64,000 bases of DNA from Syngnathus acus (lineage: Eukaryota; Chordata; Actinopteri; Syngnathiformes; Syngnathidae): assembly GCF_901709675.1 (NCBI RefSeq), contig NC_051108.1:1922001-1986000 (forward strand), written 5' to 3'. Within the stretch, counting starts at the first letter, position 1. Each line of letters opens with the position of its first letter. The notes beneath the pieces were generated by a model. That model saw only the letters and a list, made by a program, of their open reading frames with translations, made no database searches and had not been told where the DNA came from. This document shows positions 22,201 to 35,200 of the stretch, piece by piece. Both the position numbers and the translations under genes were made by a program.

Positions 22201-25200
22201 GCAGTGCTACACTTTGGATGTAAAATCAAAGTCTGACATTTCTCAACTCACCCCTTCCCGCCCATCTCCGTCCTCACCCAGTGAGCCATGGCCTTTCCTT
22301 TCCATTTTATTTCGTAGAAATGGGTCATTGAGCGACTCCATCAGCTCGCCGCGTCCAAGCATAACTTGCGCGCATTAGCTAGACTCCATAAACACACACA
22401 CACAGAATATTACACGCTACTGAATTAATGCGGTGCGCGCGTGTGCGTTATGCCAAATGTATGCTTTGGTGAGCAGGTGTTGCTTGAGGACATCTTGAAA
22501 AAAAAAATTCCAGGGAAGCGTCCCAGAAGGCAGAGAGTGGCAAAAGAGCAGAAGTGACGCTAACAGCGGCTCATTACAAATGCTCTTGTCCCATGAATGA
22601 ATGAGGCATGAAAGAGAGGAGGAAGAGGAGGTGGAAACAGCAAGGGGGGGGGTGTAAAAGACAAAAGGTGCTCGGCGGCTCGGGAGTAATTGACTGTTCC
22701 TATTTCTCCCCCATCAGAGTGGGATCTATAATTGAAATGACAAAGAAGATGCATTACACGGCTGGTTGTTAGCGTGGCAAAGCTGTGAAATTTACACCGC
22801 TCCTCGCGCTTATCCCGTCAGTCAATTTGAACCAACAGACAAGTACAAAATATAGCTGAGTTTAGAAGGGGGAAAAAAAATAGAATAGTATGTTTTTCTC
22901 CACATGTAGGCGGTGTGACTAAATGTGATTTTTAACTTGGCAGGCGACGCCAGCCCGTCACCGAGCATTTACAAGGTGAGTGAGTTCTCTCTTGTTTCGA
23001 TGACGCCCTTCTCCCGTTGTTTACTTAATGGCCCGGTTCTTCCCTGCAGCCTCATCCTGTGGTCACCCTGAAGCTGGGCTCCTTGAAGGCTCCTCCCCCG
23101 GAGAGCAGTGGCCAGGTTCTGTCCATGGACTGGCTGCCCGTCAAACCGCACGACATCATCGCCATTGGCTTCTACAACGGTACCTTTTTTCACACTTGCA
23201 TGGAAAAATATTCCGTTTTTTTTTTTATAAATCTAAAATGTGTCTTCTCTTATTAAAGGCTTGGTGGGTCTGTGGGATCTGAACACCAAATCTCCATATT
23301 TACGCGTCCAAGAGTCACATGACCCTCCCAGCTTGCTGCCGTACAAATGCTTCCTCGCTCACGAGCACGCCGTGCGAGCGCTCACGTTCTGTCCCGCCAG
23401 CAGGTAAGATGCCTCACCCGTCAAATCTTCTGAGTGTGAAAAAGCTCTCAAGAATCCACATTGTCTTTTGTGGCAGACATTTTGTGGCAACGGCCGGGGA
23501 GGACCGCCTCCTGAAGACGTGGGATCTGCGCAGGCTCTACGGGCCTGTCACGGTGCACAAACGTTCACTGATTAATGAGATCTGCTGGCCCGCCAATGCA
23601 CCAGGACTTCTATGGGCCCAGGATTCCGTCTTTGCAGCGTAACACACTCATTTTCCCTTGAATATTCATTTCTGGGATGTTTGACTCATGTTTCTTTGGA
23701 TATGTTTTTTTTTTTTTTGTCCTCCAGCAACAGTGGAAATGGAGTCCATTACTTAGATCACCAAATGCAGTCTTACTTTGCCGTACCCAGGCAGACCACC
23801 ATTTGGGTCTGTCACCGTATTTTTATTTCATTTGGGCCACGTCTCGATGCGGTCTCGTGACTTCCTCTCTCGTCGCAGTCCGCCTCCTACTCTGATTGGT
23901 TCCACGGTTTTCTGACGTCAGACATGATCGGCGATGTCATCTTGTGCATGTTGCCGCCCTTGTTAGACGGCGCTCCTCAGTACATCAAAAAAACAGTGGA
24001 AAGGAGATTTGTAAGTTGACCCCTGAACATTTACAGTGAAAATCAGTGATGTTGGGAAAAACGTTTTCAAACTTACCTATACTTGGAATATATTTAAATG
24101 TATGAAGACACTATTTCAAATGTTCCTTAGCACCTGTTAAGACACTTCTGTCTCCTCAGCCTGTCTACATGACTTCTATGGAGCTGCACGGCGCCACTGA
24201 AGAGGCGAATGAGGAGGAACAGGAAGTGTGCAAAGAGGAGAGGAAGGAGGATGATGAAGCAGAGGAAGGAACGAGTGGCGGCGGGAAGGCTGAGACTGGA
24301 GCGCATCCCTATGAGTCATACAAAGACACACAGAGGAAATACTATCTTCATCACACTGACAATAACATGGTAGGCAGTGTTAAATAAATTTGCTGACTGG
24401 TTTTAATATTCAATAAAACTGCCAGGTTGAGTGTTCAAAATTATTAAAAAGAGTTGTTTGGTCTCTTGCAGAAGTTATTTACCAAATATGGACGCTTGTG
24501 GAAGCGGATGAAAAACACAGAGTTCACCAATAAGCTCGATTTGGATCTGATGCCTTTGGCCTCACTGCACAAGGTAAACACACACACAAACACAACGCAA
24601 CAGCACATGAAAAGATCAAGTCCACAACGAGTGATGGACCAAGAGCCTCCTCGTCCTCCTGGTGCGCGCGTGCCTGTGTGTAATGATGTGTAAAATAAGA
24701 AAAATGTCGCCCAGGGTTGAAGGCGGCGGTGGCCGCTCAGGCTTTCAATGAGTTTAGTTTGAACAGAAGAGGAGGAGGAGGAGGAGAGGCGGGGCAGTGA
24801 TGATAGACAACCCGGCGGTGCAAAATGCTGCAGGGTTTTGTCTTAAAAAAGGATGAGACAGAAAAGGCCAGAGTAGGACTTTTTGTTTTTCCGACAATAA
24901 AATGCACTGAAGGGGACCAAAAAAGATGCAAACAAACGTCTCAATACAAATATTTCATTTTGTCACAAAACCCGGGTTGAGGTCCGGTTAAAAAAACATA
25001 GAAAGTTGTATAAAATTATAATTGTATATTATATATATATAATATATATACTATAATATATTGATAATGACTACAAGTGACCAAATGGGAGTTTGCCCAG
25101 CATGACAGAATTTTGTCGGACGGGTTGAAATTTGCTCCCGCCACCTTCATCTCAACTGGTCCCTGCCCGTCCCCGTCCACGTCCCCCTTCACTTCTCTCA

Positions 25201-25426
25201 GGTGCGTCTCAGTCCAAACCTGAGCTGCCACACGTGGATGGCATCGGGGGGCCAAGCTGGCCTGGTCCGCCTCCACTGCATCAGTGGAATGAACAACAAA
25301 GGCGTGCAAAACCTCATCCACCGGGCCTGCAGTGGCCCCCTGGAGGTCTCCCCAGATGACCCCCAAGACGTTCCTCAGGATGTCCCCTCAGACACCTCCC
25401 AAGACATTCCACAGGTGGGCCTCTAG
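19207..25426 (+). CDS. gtf3c2: general transcription factor 3C subunit 2 (TFIIIC110)
   Basis: This is a TFIIIC subunit that helps recruit RNA polymerase III to tRNA and 5S genes. Early exons: 19207-19248 ([11 protein letters not shown]), 19450-19912, 20127-20251 and 20320-20490. Later exons begin at about 20578, 20732, 20892, 21069, 21370, 21547, 22945, 23050, 23260, 23477, 23729, 23879, 24161, 24472 and 25201. AT-hook-like GGRPRKH and GGRPRRS and an acidic region ([14 protein letters not shown]) precede a WD40 propeller. Propeller blocks include [68 protein letters not shown] and [17 protein letters not shown], in the order of the human protein. The junction after 20490 uses a GTTAGT donor, and the phases agree only in the frame giving ETVKTHKK. 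The C-terminus ends in a short [16 protein letters not shown] repeat. The neighbours match human 2p23. Confidence 0.92.
25018..25062. repeat. AT dinucleotide microsatellite
   Basis: A TATATA-rich tract in the last intron of gtf3c2. Confidence 0.8.
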
Positions 25427-25470
25427 GACATCTCCCCCGGATGCCTCCTAAGATGTCCCCCAGGATCCCA
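25350..25470 (+). repeat. CCCAAGACATTCC-type minisatellite crossing the gtf3c2 stop codon
   Basis: Degenerate 12-15-base units (for example CCCCAAGACGTTCCTCAGGA and CTCCCAAGACATTCCACAGG) encode the last 20 or so residues. They continue past the TAG at 25424-25426 into the 3' UTR as GACATCTCCCCCGGATGCC and similar units. Confidence 0.6.
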
Positions 25471-25762
25471 TAAGACCGCGACAAATTGTTTTTGTCTTTT
25501 TTTATCCCATTACAGCAAGTCTAAATATTAAAAAAAGAAAGTTTTGTGGACGACTTGAGTTACGGAATTACTTGAACGCACCTTTATTTGGCCAAATGTT
25601 GTATATTTTTTAACAGAAAATAGCTTCATTATCACAAATATGTTATGTACAGAATGTATACGCATTTCTAGTCAAATGCTGTTTGAAATTTTAGCGTTTC
25701 TTATGGAAAACAAACTGTAAATATGTTGCCTTTTTCTATTCTATTCATTGTTTTGATGAATT

Positions 25763-25768
25763 AATAAA
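25763..25768 (+). terminator. polyadenylation signal of gtf3c2
   Basis: AATAAA lies about 340 bases past the gtf3c2 stop codon, followed by a GT-rich stretch (TTTGTTGTTT). Confidence 0.55.
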
Positions 25769-26430
25769 GTCGATTTTGAACATTGGCTCATGTAATTTGT
25801 TGTTTACACCTCGTTACTATTCATTTGGGTCTTGGCTCAATATTTATATTTTTCCCCCCAGAGTTTAAAAGATTTCATTCCGTCGTCTTGTGCAATGTTT
25901 TATTCCGTGAAGTTATACAAAAGACAACACGCAAACGTCACACAAGGACAGAGGGTTGAAAGTGTATTTACACATGTAGGCAATATTTTCACAGACAACA
26001 CGGCACGGATCATTCACAAAAATTGGAAACGTTACATTCACTAAATGCGTGTGTCTTATTTCAGGAATTTTCCCCGCCCGTGTGTGATTGGCACTTGAGC
26101 ACAACATACAAACTCACAGCTGACGAGCATGCAAGCATAGAATTGATCAATTCCAACAACCAAACAGCTCATTGTTTTGATTAAAAAGAAATAAATGAAT
26201 GCGGTGGTCGGACATCTTGGAATAGCGGGATGTACCATTGCGTGGTAAAAGAGGGAATGTGCAAGCTTTATTGATTTGATTCTATATTTTTTAAATGAAG
26301 ATGATTTTTCCATTGTTTTAATCGATCACACAAACAAACACACAACATGCAGTCAACACAAGACGACAAACAACCGACAAACCTCAATTGCACTTGTGGA
26401 CAAACATTTCACGTTTCATGACACAAAAAT

Positions 26431-26556
26431 GGACATTTCATTAGGTTCACCAGTCCAACGTGAATAATCTCATTTTGATTGTATTATAACTGTAATATTT
26501 TGTCATTTATAAACAAAGTTGGAAGCCATTTTACCGGTGTACCTAATGAAGTGTCT
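26431..26556. mobile_element. degenerate hAT-like MITE
   Basis: The left end GACATTTCATTAGGTTCACC and the right end, reverse-complemented, GACACTTCATTAGGTACACC are inverted copies separated by about 85 AT-rich bases. The termini are of the same type as in the element at 7694-7842. Confidence 0.6.
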
Positions 26557-27071
26557 CAATTGGTTGACCCCAAAATGGAGCTTTAATTGCTTCTGGTGTT
26601 GTTTTTAAACATACTTAAATGAAATGCAGCCCTTTTATAGGAAAAAAAAAAATGCAAATCAACCGTGTCATGACGATTAGCGATCGTATTAAATATTTTA
26701 CGATAAATGGCAGTGGCTTTGTCTTCCTTAAGACAAGTTAGGCAGTGAGTTTGAGCAGTTGTGATCAGGTCTTACTGATCCATAGCGATTACGATACTTT
26801 CCAAGTATCACAAAGATTTATGGTCAGGAATATTAATCGGCACTGATGACTGCATTGGAATAGTCTTGTATTAAAAGATAATTGGACCCACGTAATCAAT
26901 GACATCAGCACCATAATAATAGGTGTCAGCATTTTTTTTTTTAAACGGTCGTGCAAACAACACAGTACGTTGCGTTTAACATCTAGGGACTCTTTTGGTT
27001 TCGACGTTGGTGGACATTCTGCAGTTTGAGAGCTTGGTGTCATGAATTGGCGGAGATTTTTTTTTCAGGGC

Positions 27072-30000
27072 TCAGTCTAAAGGGTCCTCACAGAGTTGGC
27101 AGCTTAGCATGTCACTGTGGTAGCGTTCCACCTGAATGGTGACGCCGTGGAAGCCGAACTTGGTACGGAGAAGCTCCGAGGCCTCCTGCAGGACCGACTG
27201 TGAGTCGGCGTCTTCGTCTGGATCGCCGCGGCACAACAGACATAGTCGGTATGTTAACGCTCGTCTCTCATTTTGCACTTTGACGCCGATTGTTGCTATT
27301 TACCGACAGCCAGGTGTACGGAGGCCAGCGTCTGTCCCAGCGTGAGCGCCCAGAGGTGCAGCGAGTGGACCGAGCGGACCGACTCCACCGACAGCAGAAC
27401 TTCCTTCACTGACTTAAACTCGATGCCTTTGGGAGAACCTGCAAAAAAAGGTAAATTTGCTTTTTGGCTTTGTGGGCTCATGTACAATTGACTTAAGCAA
27501 AAGTGTGTAAGAGACAAGCTGTCTACCTTCCATGAGTACCCTGAAGACATCTTTGAGGATGGTGACAGTAGTGCACAGAACAAAAATGGAGAAGAGGAAA
27601 GTGCAGATGGGATCGACCACTTTGTACTCAGGCTGCCAGTGACAGACAAAAAAATTCTTGTCAGCTAGTTATTATTTATTTTAGTTTGAATAAAGACTGA
27701 AGGTGCCACGATTAATTTATCTGTGGTGATCCATTCATGGCCGACCGATTACAGAAAAAAAAAAAAAAATGGTCTGACCCGAAAGTAGATGATGATGGCG
27801 GCCACCATGACGCCGACGCTTTGCAGAAGGTCTCCGACCACGTGGATGAACGCCGCCCGGACACTGGTGCTGCCGTGGGCGCCGCCCAAGAGGGAATGGC
27901 TGTGAGGGGCCTGGGGGCTTTGGGCCTCGTCGATGTGCTGGTAGCCGCGGCCGTGGGCGTGGAAGGTGGTGGAGTGATGTAGGATGTACGCCATGCTGAC
28001 GAAGGTTCCCAAAACACAAAAGATCTCACCGGCTGGACGATAGCATGCCGAAGCAACAGGTGGCGCTATAACTGTTTAGAGTGGTGACTATGATTTATCC
28101 TGTACATTAGTTGTATGCAATTAATTTTCCCAAGTGACTCGGAAACCCACAAGATGTTCACTATGACTGCAAAGGCGGATGTGAGCAGCATCACGTGACC
28201 CTCGATCTCATAGTCGTTGCGGATAATCCTCTCGATGGCCAAGTAGACCAGCACGCCCGTCACTATCCAGATGGAAATGACGGATAAAAGTGCACTCAGG
28301 ATCTCTAGGCATGACGGAGACAGAAAGAAAAACATTTTTGTTTGTCCTCATCAGGGTTAATGTGAGCTGGAGTCGGTGGTGATCTCACCTGAGCGGTGCC
28401 ATCCGAAGGTCATGTTCTTGGTGGCGGGTCTGGAGGAAATCCACAAGGAGAAGATGCTAACCAGCATGCTGCCCAGGTCAGTCAAGAGGTGGGCCGCGTC
28501 AGTCATGATGGCCAAGCTGTGAGCAAGGTAGCCTCCTGAAAACACACACACATTTCTTTGGATCTCGCGATGAAGAAGTCGCAATTTATTAATGTGCGGT
28601 ATTTACCAATGATTTCGCCAATCATAAAGACGAGGCATACTGCAGATGCGATGTATAGTTTCTTTTTAGCCAACATGGTGTCTTCTCCGCCGGGGGCCAC
28701 TGCAACCGGACGGTGGTGGCAGTGGCCACCGGCTAGCCGCTTGGGATCCACGTTGCCCGCCACGCCGCCATTCTTGAGAGGGAAGTCAGGGAAGCGCTCG
28801 CTGGGGTCTGGGAAGGAACTGCACAAAGATTGATTGCTTTATTTAGTAGGTTGTACTTTAATTACATTCACCATTACTAATACATTCATATTATGTTTTA
28901 TTCATTTCAGTGTAACTTTATGTTGGTTTTGGACTGTCTGAACAAAATCATTTTCTGCAAGTTGTCTTCTTTGAATTGCCAATCAAGCTAGCACAAAGTG
29001 TTAAGTATACAACAAACACACACACACATTGCTGTGTGTGTATTAGGGGGTGGGAAGTTGATGGGCTAGAGGTTCCATGATGATGGATGATATGTTTAAT
29101 GAGGCGGAATAAATCTCATTTGGACTCACTTGAGAGAACCACAAACACACACACACATTTAATGTCACACAGGAGCGCCACGATTTTACACACACGTACA
29201 CACAATTGGTGTTTTATTTTTGTCCAATAAGCAAAATTCCTGCGATATACTTCTTCTTAATGTCACTGCGTATTCCATAGACGGTTCCTAATAAACTGGT
29301 GCCTTGACATTTCATTCATAAGAGGCTTCAAACTGTTTAATGCCACCCCAAGCTGAAATTTACGATCAAACCAAAATAAAACAGAAAATAACACATAAAA
29401 CAACCAATGTTGCTTAATGCTAGCTTTTAGCATCAAGAGATGCATTTTAGAACACAAACGGTAGAGCAACACATGAAAATAGATATTGTAACAATACTCA
29501 AGCACATATTTCTTTATCCTCTATCAAAACATACTTTTATTACAGCAGCTTTCTGAGTCATTTACAATTATACTGCCTCCTTGTGGCCAAGAAGGGCACA
29601 CCAGAAGGAGCAGAATCATTCGCTTCGAGTTCATCAAATAAAGATGCACAAACTATTCAGTTGTGCCATTAGTCTATTTTGTATGTTTCTCTATATCATA
29701 GAGGTCTATTTTTCCTAAGCATAAACAACTTTTTAGGCGGATAGGAATGAATTAATGGAATTTCATACCTCCCCTCTCTCTCACACTCGCAGGAAATTTA
29801 ATTCAGAATATTTTGTAATATATTGTTCTAGACTTCAAACAAGACGTTTGCCAATTTTCCCCAAGCAGTAAAATGTATTAATCATAATGTGATATGCAAA
29901 AGGTGAACATATTTGTCTTCATATTTTGCTGCAGGGGATTCATTATTGGAGCCGCAACGTTGCAGGTTTCTGGAAGTGCGCTAGTTATGTAATTCCCTTT

Positions 30001-30949
30001 TTGAACGACTCATAATAATCATCCAAATGTAAAAAGTGCAAAGGAGATTTAATTCGAAAATAAAAGGAACACAGCATTTCTGCTCAGGAGAGTAAAAAGT
30101 GCAGCAGTCAGTCAAGGCAGTACGCGCGCGCCGTGCGCGTTGCAAATGGTGCATGAAATGTGGTGCCAGATGCACCTCGCGTGCGTGTACGCGCGCGCAT
30201 GCACATGTCTCACAGTCAAGTCATTTTTTAAATAAAATAAGTGAAAATGAAGCGATGCATAATAGCTGTTTTATTTATTTTTTAAATGTTTTGCAAATGT
30301 ACCATCGGCACGTTATGATTAATAAACGGGATGTTTCCCTTTTAATGTACAATTACTGCAGAATCAAAAGGCCACAAACGTGCGATGGTGAAGGCCCATT
30401 TGATCTGTTAAAAGGAAAAAAAAAAACGTGTATTTTCTTGCGTTGAAAATGATTAGGCCTATTTCTGTTGTGCCTTTTTCTAAATCATGCTCAAAAATAT
30501 TCGATAGAATGACTACAACTGAAATTCTCACGATTAATCATTGCAGCAAATCACTATTTTACAATCTAATGAATACAATTAAGAACAAGTTTTATTTTAT
30601 TTAGTGCTCCATTTCAATCAGAAGTGAGAATTAATATTTCCATAAAAACTCAATGATTTCATGTGGTCACACGGTAAATTATAACATTTTAGTCTTATAA
30701 TTTCCCTCTATTTATGCTTTTTTTTTTGGCTTACAGACTTTCTCAGTCAGGTGTGCCCAATGGATGATGTACCATTTGTCACGCAGCGTGCGAGCCACGC
30801 GTGCAAATGAACGCGCAACCGGGCGTAAAAAAGCGCGTGCGTGCGTGTGTATAGTCTGTCTCCCACCTGTGCACGCGCTCGCAATACGTCTTGTGGTTTT
30901 TGTCGTGGATCAGCTGAGACTTCTCCGAACTTGACGCCTTTACATCCAT
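27072..30949 (-). CDS. slc30a3: vesicular zinc transporter of the ZnT2/ZnT3/ZnT8 group
   Basis: This is a cation-diffusion-facilitator that moves Zn2+ into vesicles in exchange for H+. Minus-strand exons: 30949-30867 ([12 protein letters not shown]), 28818-28607, 28535-28389, 28304-28151, 27995-27779, 27632-27527, 27438-27304 and 27217-27072. Six membrane segments are visible. The zinc-site residues are present in TM2 (DAAHLLTD) and TM5 (HVVGDLLQS). A HCHH motif lies in the N-terminal tail. A histidine-bearing loop with HAHGRG and HSHSLLGG lies between TM4 and TM5. The C-terminal domain contains [18 protein letters not shown] and CQLCEDPLD. The first intron is about 2 kb. Sequence alone resembles ZnT2 and ZnT8 as much as ZnT3. 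The symbol rests on the gtf3c2/mpv17/ucn/trim54 neighbourhood, where human SLC30A3 lies. Family call is sure, paralogue call moderate. Confidence 0.85.
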
Positions 30950-32239
30950 GAGGCTGCGGGGTTATTCTGGCGAAAGGGAGATGTTCCGTAAGTGCTGCCC
31001 GGGACGGTAAATCCAGTCGGTCCAGTAGGCCGATATTCGGTAGCGCTCAACGACAAAGTCAGTGACGCTGCAAGCAGGGGCAAGTCCTCGTGGAGCTACA
31101 GGAAGCGTGCAGCAAAAAAAGCTTCATTGCTGAGTTTTGGTTGGAGGAGGAGGCGCACGCGGAAAGTGAGAGTTTTTTTTTTTTTAAAGTTTATTATTTT
31201 AATAAATTGGGCTGCAGTTGACCCAGAAGCCCATAAGAAAGCACAGTGCTCACTGCGGGCATCTGGACGCGACTAAGTCAAGCCTCAGTGCTGCGCAGCA
31301 TGTCCAATAGCGCGCGAGGAGACATTCTATTGGCAATACAGGCCACATTTTATATATTTATATACATATATATATTTAATTTATTTATTCATATATGTAT
31401 ACAAAATTAATCCAACACGATTTATATGCCAATGTCACCTCTATAAAACAATTAACTAATATTTCTTCTATCCACAACTGAAAAATTAGGGTAAATAAAA
31501 CAGAGTCAGCAATAGAATCCATAGTTGTTGCTGCGTACACGTGGCGTTTCTTATGGTTGCAATAAATGTAAACATGTTTTTTTATTGCTTTGTGTACTGT
31601 GTACACCTCGTTGGCAGTTTCCTGTAATTAAGTCAAGTGAGGTTATTATGCGAGTTAAAGCACGATTGATGGTAAAAGTAGATTTGCATATATATCGGCT
31701 AGCAGATTCAATGTACTGTTTTTTTAAATTCACTTTATATTTTATTTTTTTACTGTAAAATCTTAATCTTAAAATCTGTCTTTATTTTATGTGTTACAAT
31801 TCATTTTAATAGCTATGTAAAGCACGTTGTGTGCTGAATACATTAAATTTGCTTGTGGATAATTTCATAATTGTGTAAATAAAACCGACACTAAATTGGT
31901 GCAATTGAACGTAGCATAAATTACATCGGAGGCGTTTGCGGATGGTCTGTTCAGGGCCACTGGGGTAAATTGTACACTTTATATCTTCAGCACAACCACC
32001 TGTTGAAACTCACATTTTTATGTTAAGTATACGTATAAGTCATATATCTCGTGTTAATAAATAAAAATACAAATATACACACATATTTTCCGTATGTAAT
32101 TAAAAGTCCACGAGAAGAGTTCGCTCAATCTTCTCCGAGGTCATATTAATCCCCACTACACTTGAAGTACACTACGTCTTTACGCGCTTGTACGTCATGA
32201 CGTCATCTGTGTTTGTGTTCCGCGCCGTTCCGTGCAGAA
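30950..32239. other. head-to-head region between the zinc transporter and uckl1
   Basis: The region is GC-rich near 30950-31300 and AT-rich after that. It probably holds both promoters. No coding frame is supported. Confidence 0.5.
32198..32205 (+). promoter_or_regulatory. CRE palindrome in the uckl1 promoter
   Basis: TGACGTCA lies about 35 bases before the uckl1 ATG, inside the longer TACGTCATGACGTCATC. Confidence 0.55.
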
Positions 32240-35200
32240 ATGAACATGAACTCCACGTTGGGCGATCCAGAACCGGACAAGCTGTTTCCTCCCTCCGATG
32301 GCGTGAAAGCCTCTGACAGAAGCATGTCCAGCTCCGACAGGTAGTGTGGGAAACGTGACTAGTGCTAGTACCGGGTTGTGACGCCGAAATAGAGCGCAAA
32401 CGGCTAGCCAGGCGTGGGGAGTTAGCAGGCTAACGTGGCTGGCTAGCCCTTGTATCTTCTGCCGCGTGATGACACCCTTACTCATGCGACTTGCGGCCCC
32501 ACCTGTCAACTGCCTCCTGGGCAACGTTGCGTATTCCTGGGGAGGGTCGGCTCATCCTACCACCCTCGCCCTCAAACGCACCGACAGCAGAAATACTGTG
32601 GAGATTTTTTGATTTTGGAAGGACAGAGATCCTCGAGTAAACGGAGTTCCTGTCTTGTCTCCACAGGAACAGCAGCAGCAGGTCCCACAAAGTTTTCAAT
32701 TATGATCATCAAAAGTATTTTTTTGAATGCAATTTTAAATAAAGACTTTGTGGAACCTAAAGTTGCACAATTGATAAAAAAAAAAATGCCTGCAAAGGAG
32801 CAGTGTGGGGTTTCTCTGAACACATTTGGCAGATCTGATGGCAAAAAGTTTCAGTGCAGCCTCATCGCTTCTGCACACACGTGCATTTTCAATTGAAAAG
32901 TACCGTTTTTGTCTTTGCATTGTGTCGAAACATCAGTGGGAGTGGTGAAGATTCCCTGGACGGCTGCGTCCCTCGCTGCTGTCCCCTGACACCGTCATTG
33001 TCGCCCCAAAAACGCACCACCAACCAGTCCCAAACGGAGCCCCCGTTGCTGAGGACCAGCAAGAGGACCATCTACACGGCCGGCAGGCCCCCCTGGTACA
33101 ACCTCACCGGCACCACGTTCAAGGAGGCCTTCGTTATTGGTGAGAAAATGGCGATTGTTAGATAGAAATATGTGAAAGGGTTTGAATGTCTAAAATAATG
33201 TTCTCCAGTGCCGTCTTGTGGTTTCCCGCCCTCAAGCTGTGTGCATACGTTAAAGCGCATTACACACGTTCACGGTTGATTTTTCAGCTGCTGGGGTTGT
33301 TTTACGGTGTTCATCAGCGAGTAAAACCAACCGCAGTGGTTCCTCCCTCAGGTCTATGTGGAGGAAGTGCGTCTGGGAAAACAACAGTAGCCAACAAAAT
33401 CATCGAGGCGCTCGACGTACCCTGGGTGGTTTTGCTTTCCATGGACTCCTTCTACAAGGTACTCAATGGAGTAGTGACAAAAGTCTACACACCCCTATTC
33501 CAATGCTACGTTGTGACGAAGAATTCAATGAAGTCAGCGCACAAGTAGACCCCAAATAAATCGCTTGTGTTGTTCGACAAGGTACTGAACAAAGAAGAGC
33601 AGGAGCTAGCGGCTAAGAACGAGTACAATTTCGACCACCCCGACGCCTTCGACTTTGAGCTGCTGGTCAGCGTCCTGCGAAAGCTTAAGAAAGGAAAAAG
33701 CATCAAAGTCCCCGTGTATGACTTCACGTCTCACTGCAGACGCAAAGAATGGGTGAGTGTCCCACCGACGGCGGTTTTCCCCATCGAGGCGCTAACCGTG
33801 TGCTGATGATCAGAACGTTAGCGCAAAGCCCCTCTGTCACTCGCACACACACACGCACGCACTCGGGAATCAATCCGGCTGCGACGACTGTTCTCCATTA
33901 CTTGCCGATGTAATTTCATGGCTGAAAGGCACAAAGCCTCATGGGAAATGGCCTGTCCACACACACACAAATCCTTTTACGGGCGTTTTGCAGCGGCTGC
34001 TGGTAATTAAAAGCTTGAAACAACCCCCATCTCTCCCCTCAAGGATGCCACTCGTCGTTTTTTTTTTTTTTTTTCCTTCTCCCCTCCTTCATTTAAACTC
34101 CATGAGGAGCTTCAGTGGTTCAGGTTGTCGCACTTGAACGTGTTGAGTACGCACTAAATCTGGTGTGAGGAGAGGGCACACACACACGCGCGCACACACA
34201 AAATGAAGCGGTCGATTAACACTCTTGGGTTTCTTTACAATTCGCATAAAGCGCCGGCTGCTTCGTCGTCGGTCAGCTTTATCGACTCCCGCGCGACACC
34301 GATGGAGACGCTGGCTCTTGGCGGCCATATACCTTGGTCACCATTTTCTCTTCGGAGCTACAGTGTGTTCTTTGTGCAGCAAAACACTTGATTTCGTGTT
34401 ATTCATGCAGTTATTTTTCGTCCTAAAGGAAGCATGAAATAATTTGAAAGACAATTTATCTGCTTGAGTTACACTTGCTAGCTTACTAAAAACTGATTTG
34501 CAGTCTTAAGTGTCCAATATGATGCTTCACAATTTTTATTTATTTTTTCAGAAAACTGTGTACGGGGCCAATGTCGTCATCTTTGAGGGCATCCTGGCTT
34601 TCGCCAACAAGGAACTGCTTAAGGTTGTTCTTTTTTTGGGGGGTGTTGTCGCAAAAAACACTGTGTCCAGCCACACCGCGTTGGGGGAGTGTGTGTGTGC
34701 TTTGCCGGCCTTATCGCCACGGTCCAGCGCACAGTCTCCCTTGGGATGCTCCTCCATGGCAGTTAATAACGACCCGTGTCTGGGCGGTGACAAATGGCGT
34801 TCAGTGGACATGGGTGCTTACTAGTCACAATGATGGCAGTGCAATGATATGCTAATAAGGCGCACTGCTGGGAGATAGCGTACATTGGACCACTTCATTA
34901 GGTACACTTGCATGCTCCCATGAGATTTGATGGACCTGGACTAGTCACCGCTTATAGACACCACAAGCAGAAATATGATATGAATTTTGTGGCCCAGCTG
35001 CTGGACATGAAGGTCTTTGTGGACACCGACTCGGACATCCGGCTCACTCGCCGGTTGAAGCGGGACGTGTCGCAGCGCGGCCGCGACATCGGCGGCATCA
35101 TCAAGCAGTACAACAAGTTCGTCAAGCCGGCCTTCGAGCAGTACATCGAGCCCACCGTGCAGCTCGCCGATATCGTGGTGCCCCGAGGTCGGCTCACCGT

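Larger units (their letters stand above)
25427..27071. other. convergent spacer between gtf3c2 and the zinc transporter
   Basis: This AT-rich region contains the two opposed 3' UTRs and one degenerate MITE (26431-26556). No coding frame is supported. Confidence 0.5.
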
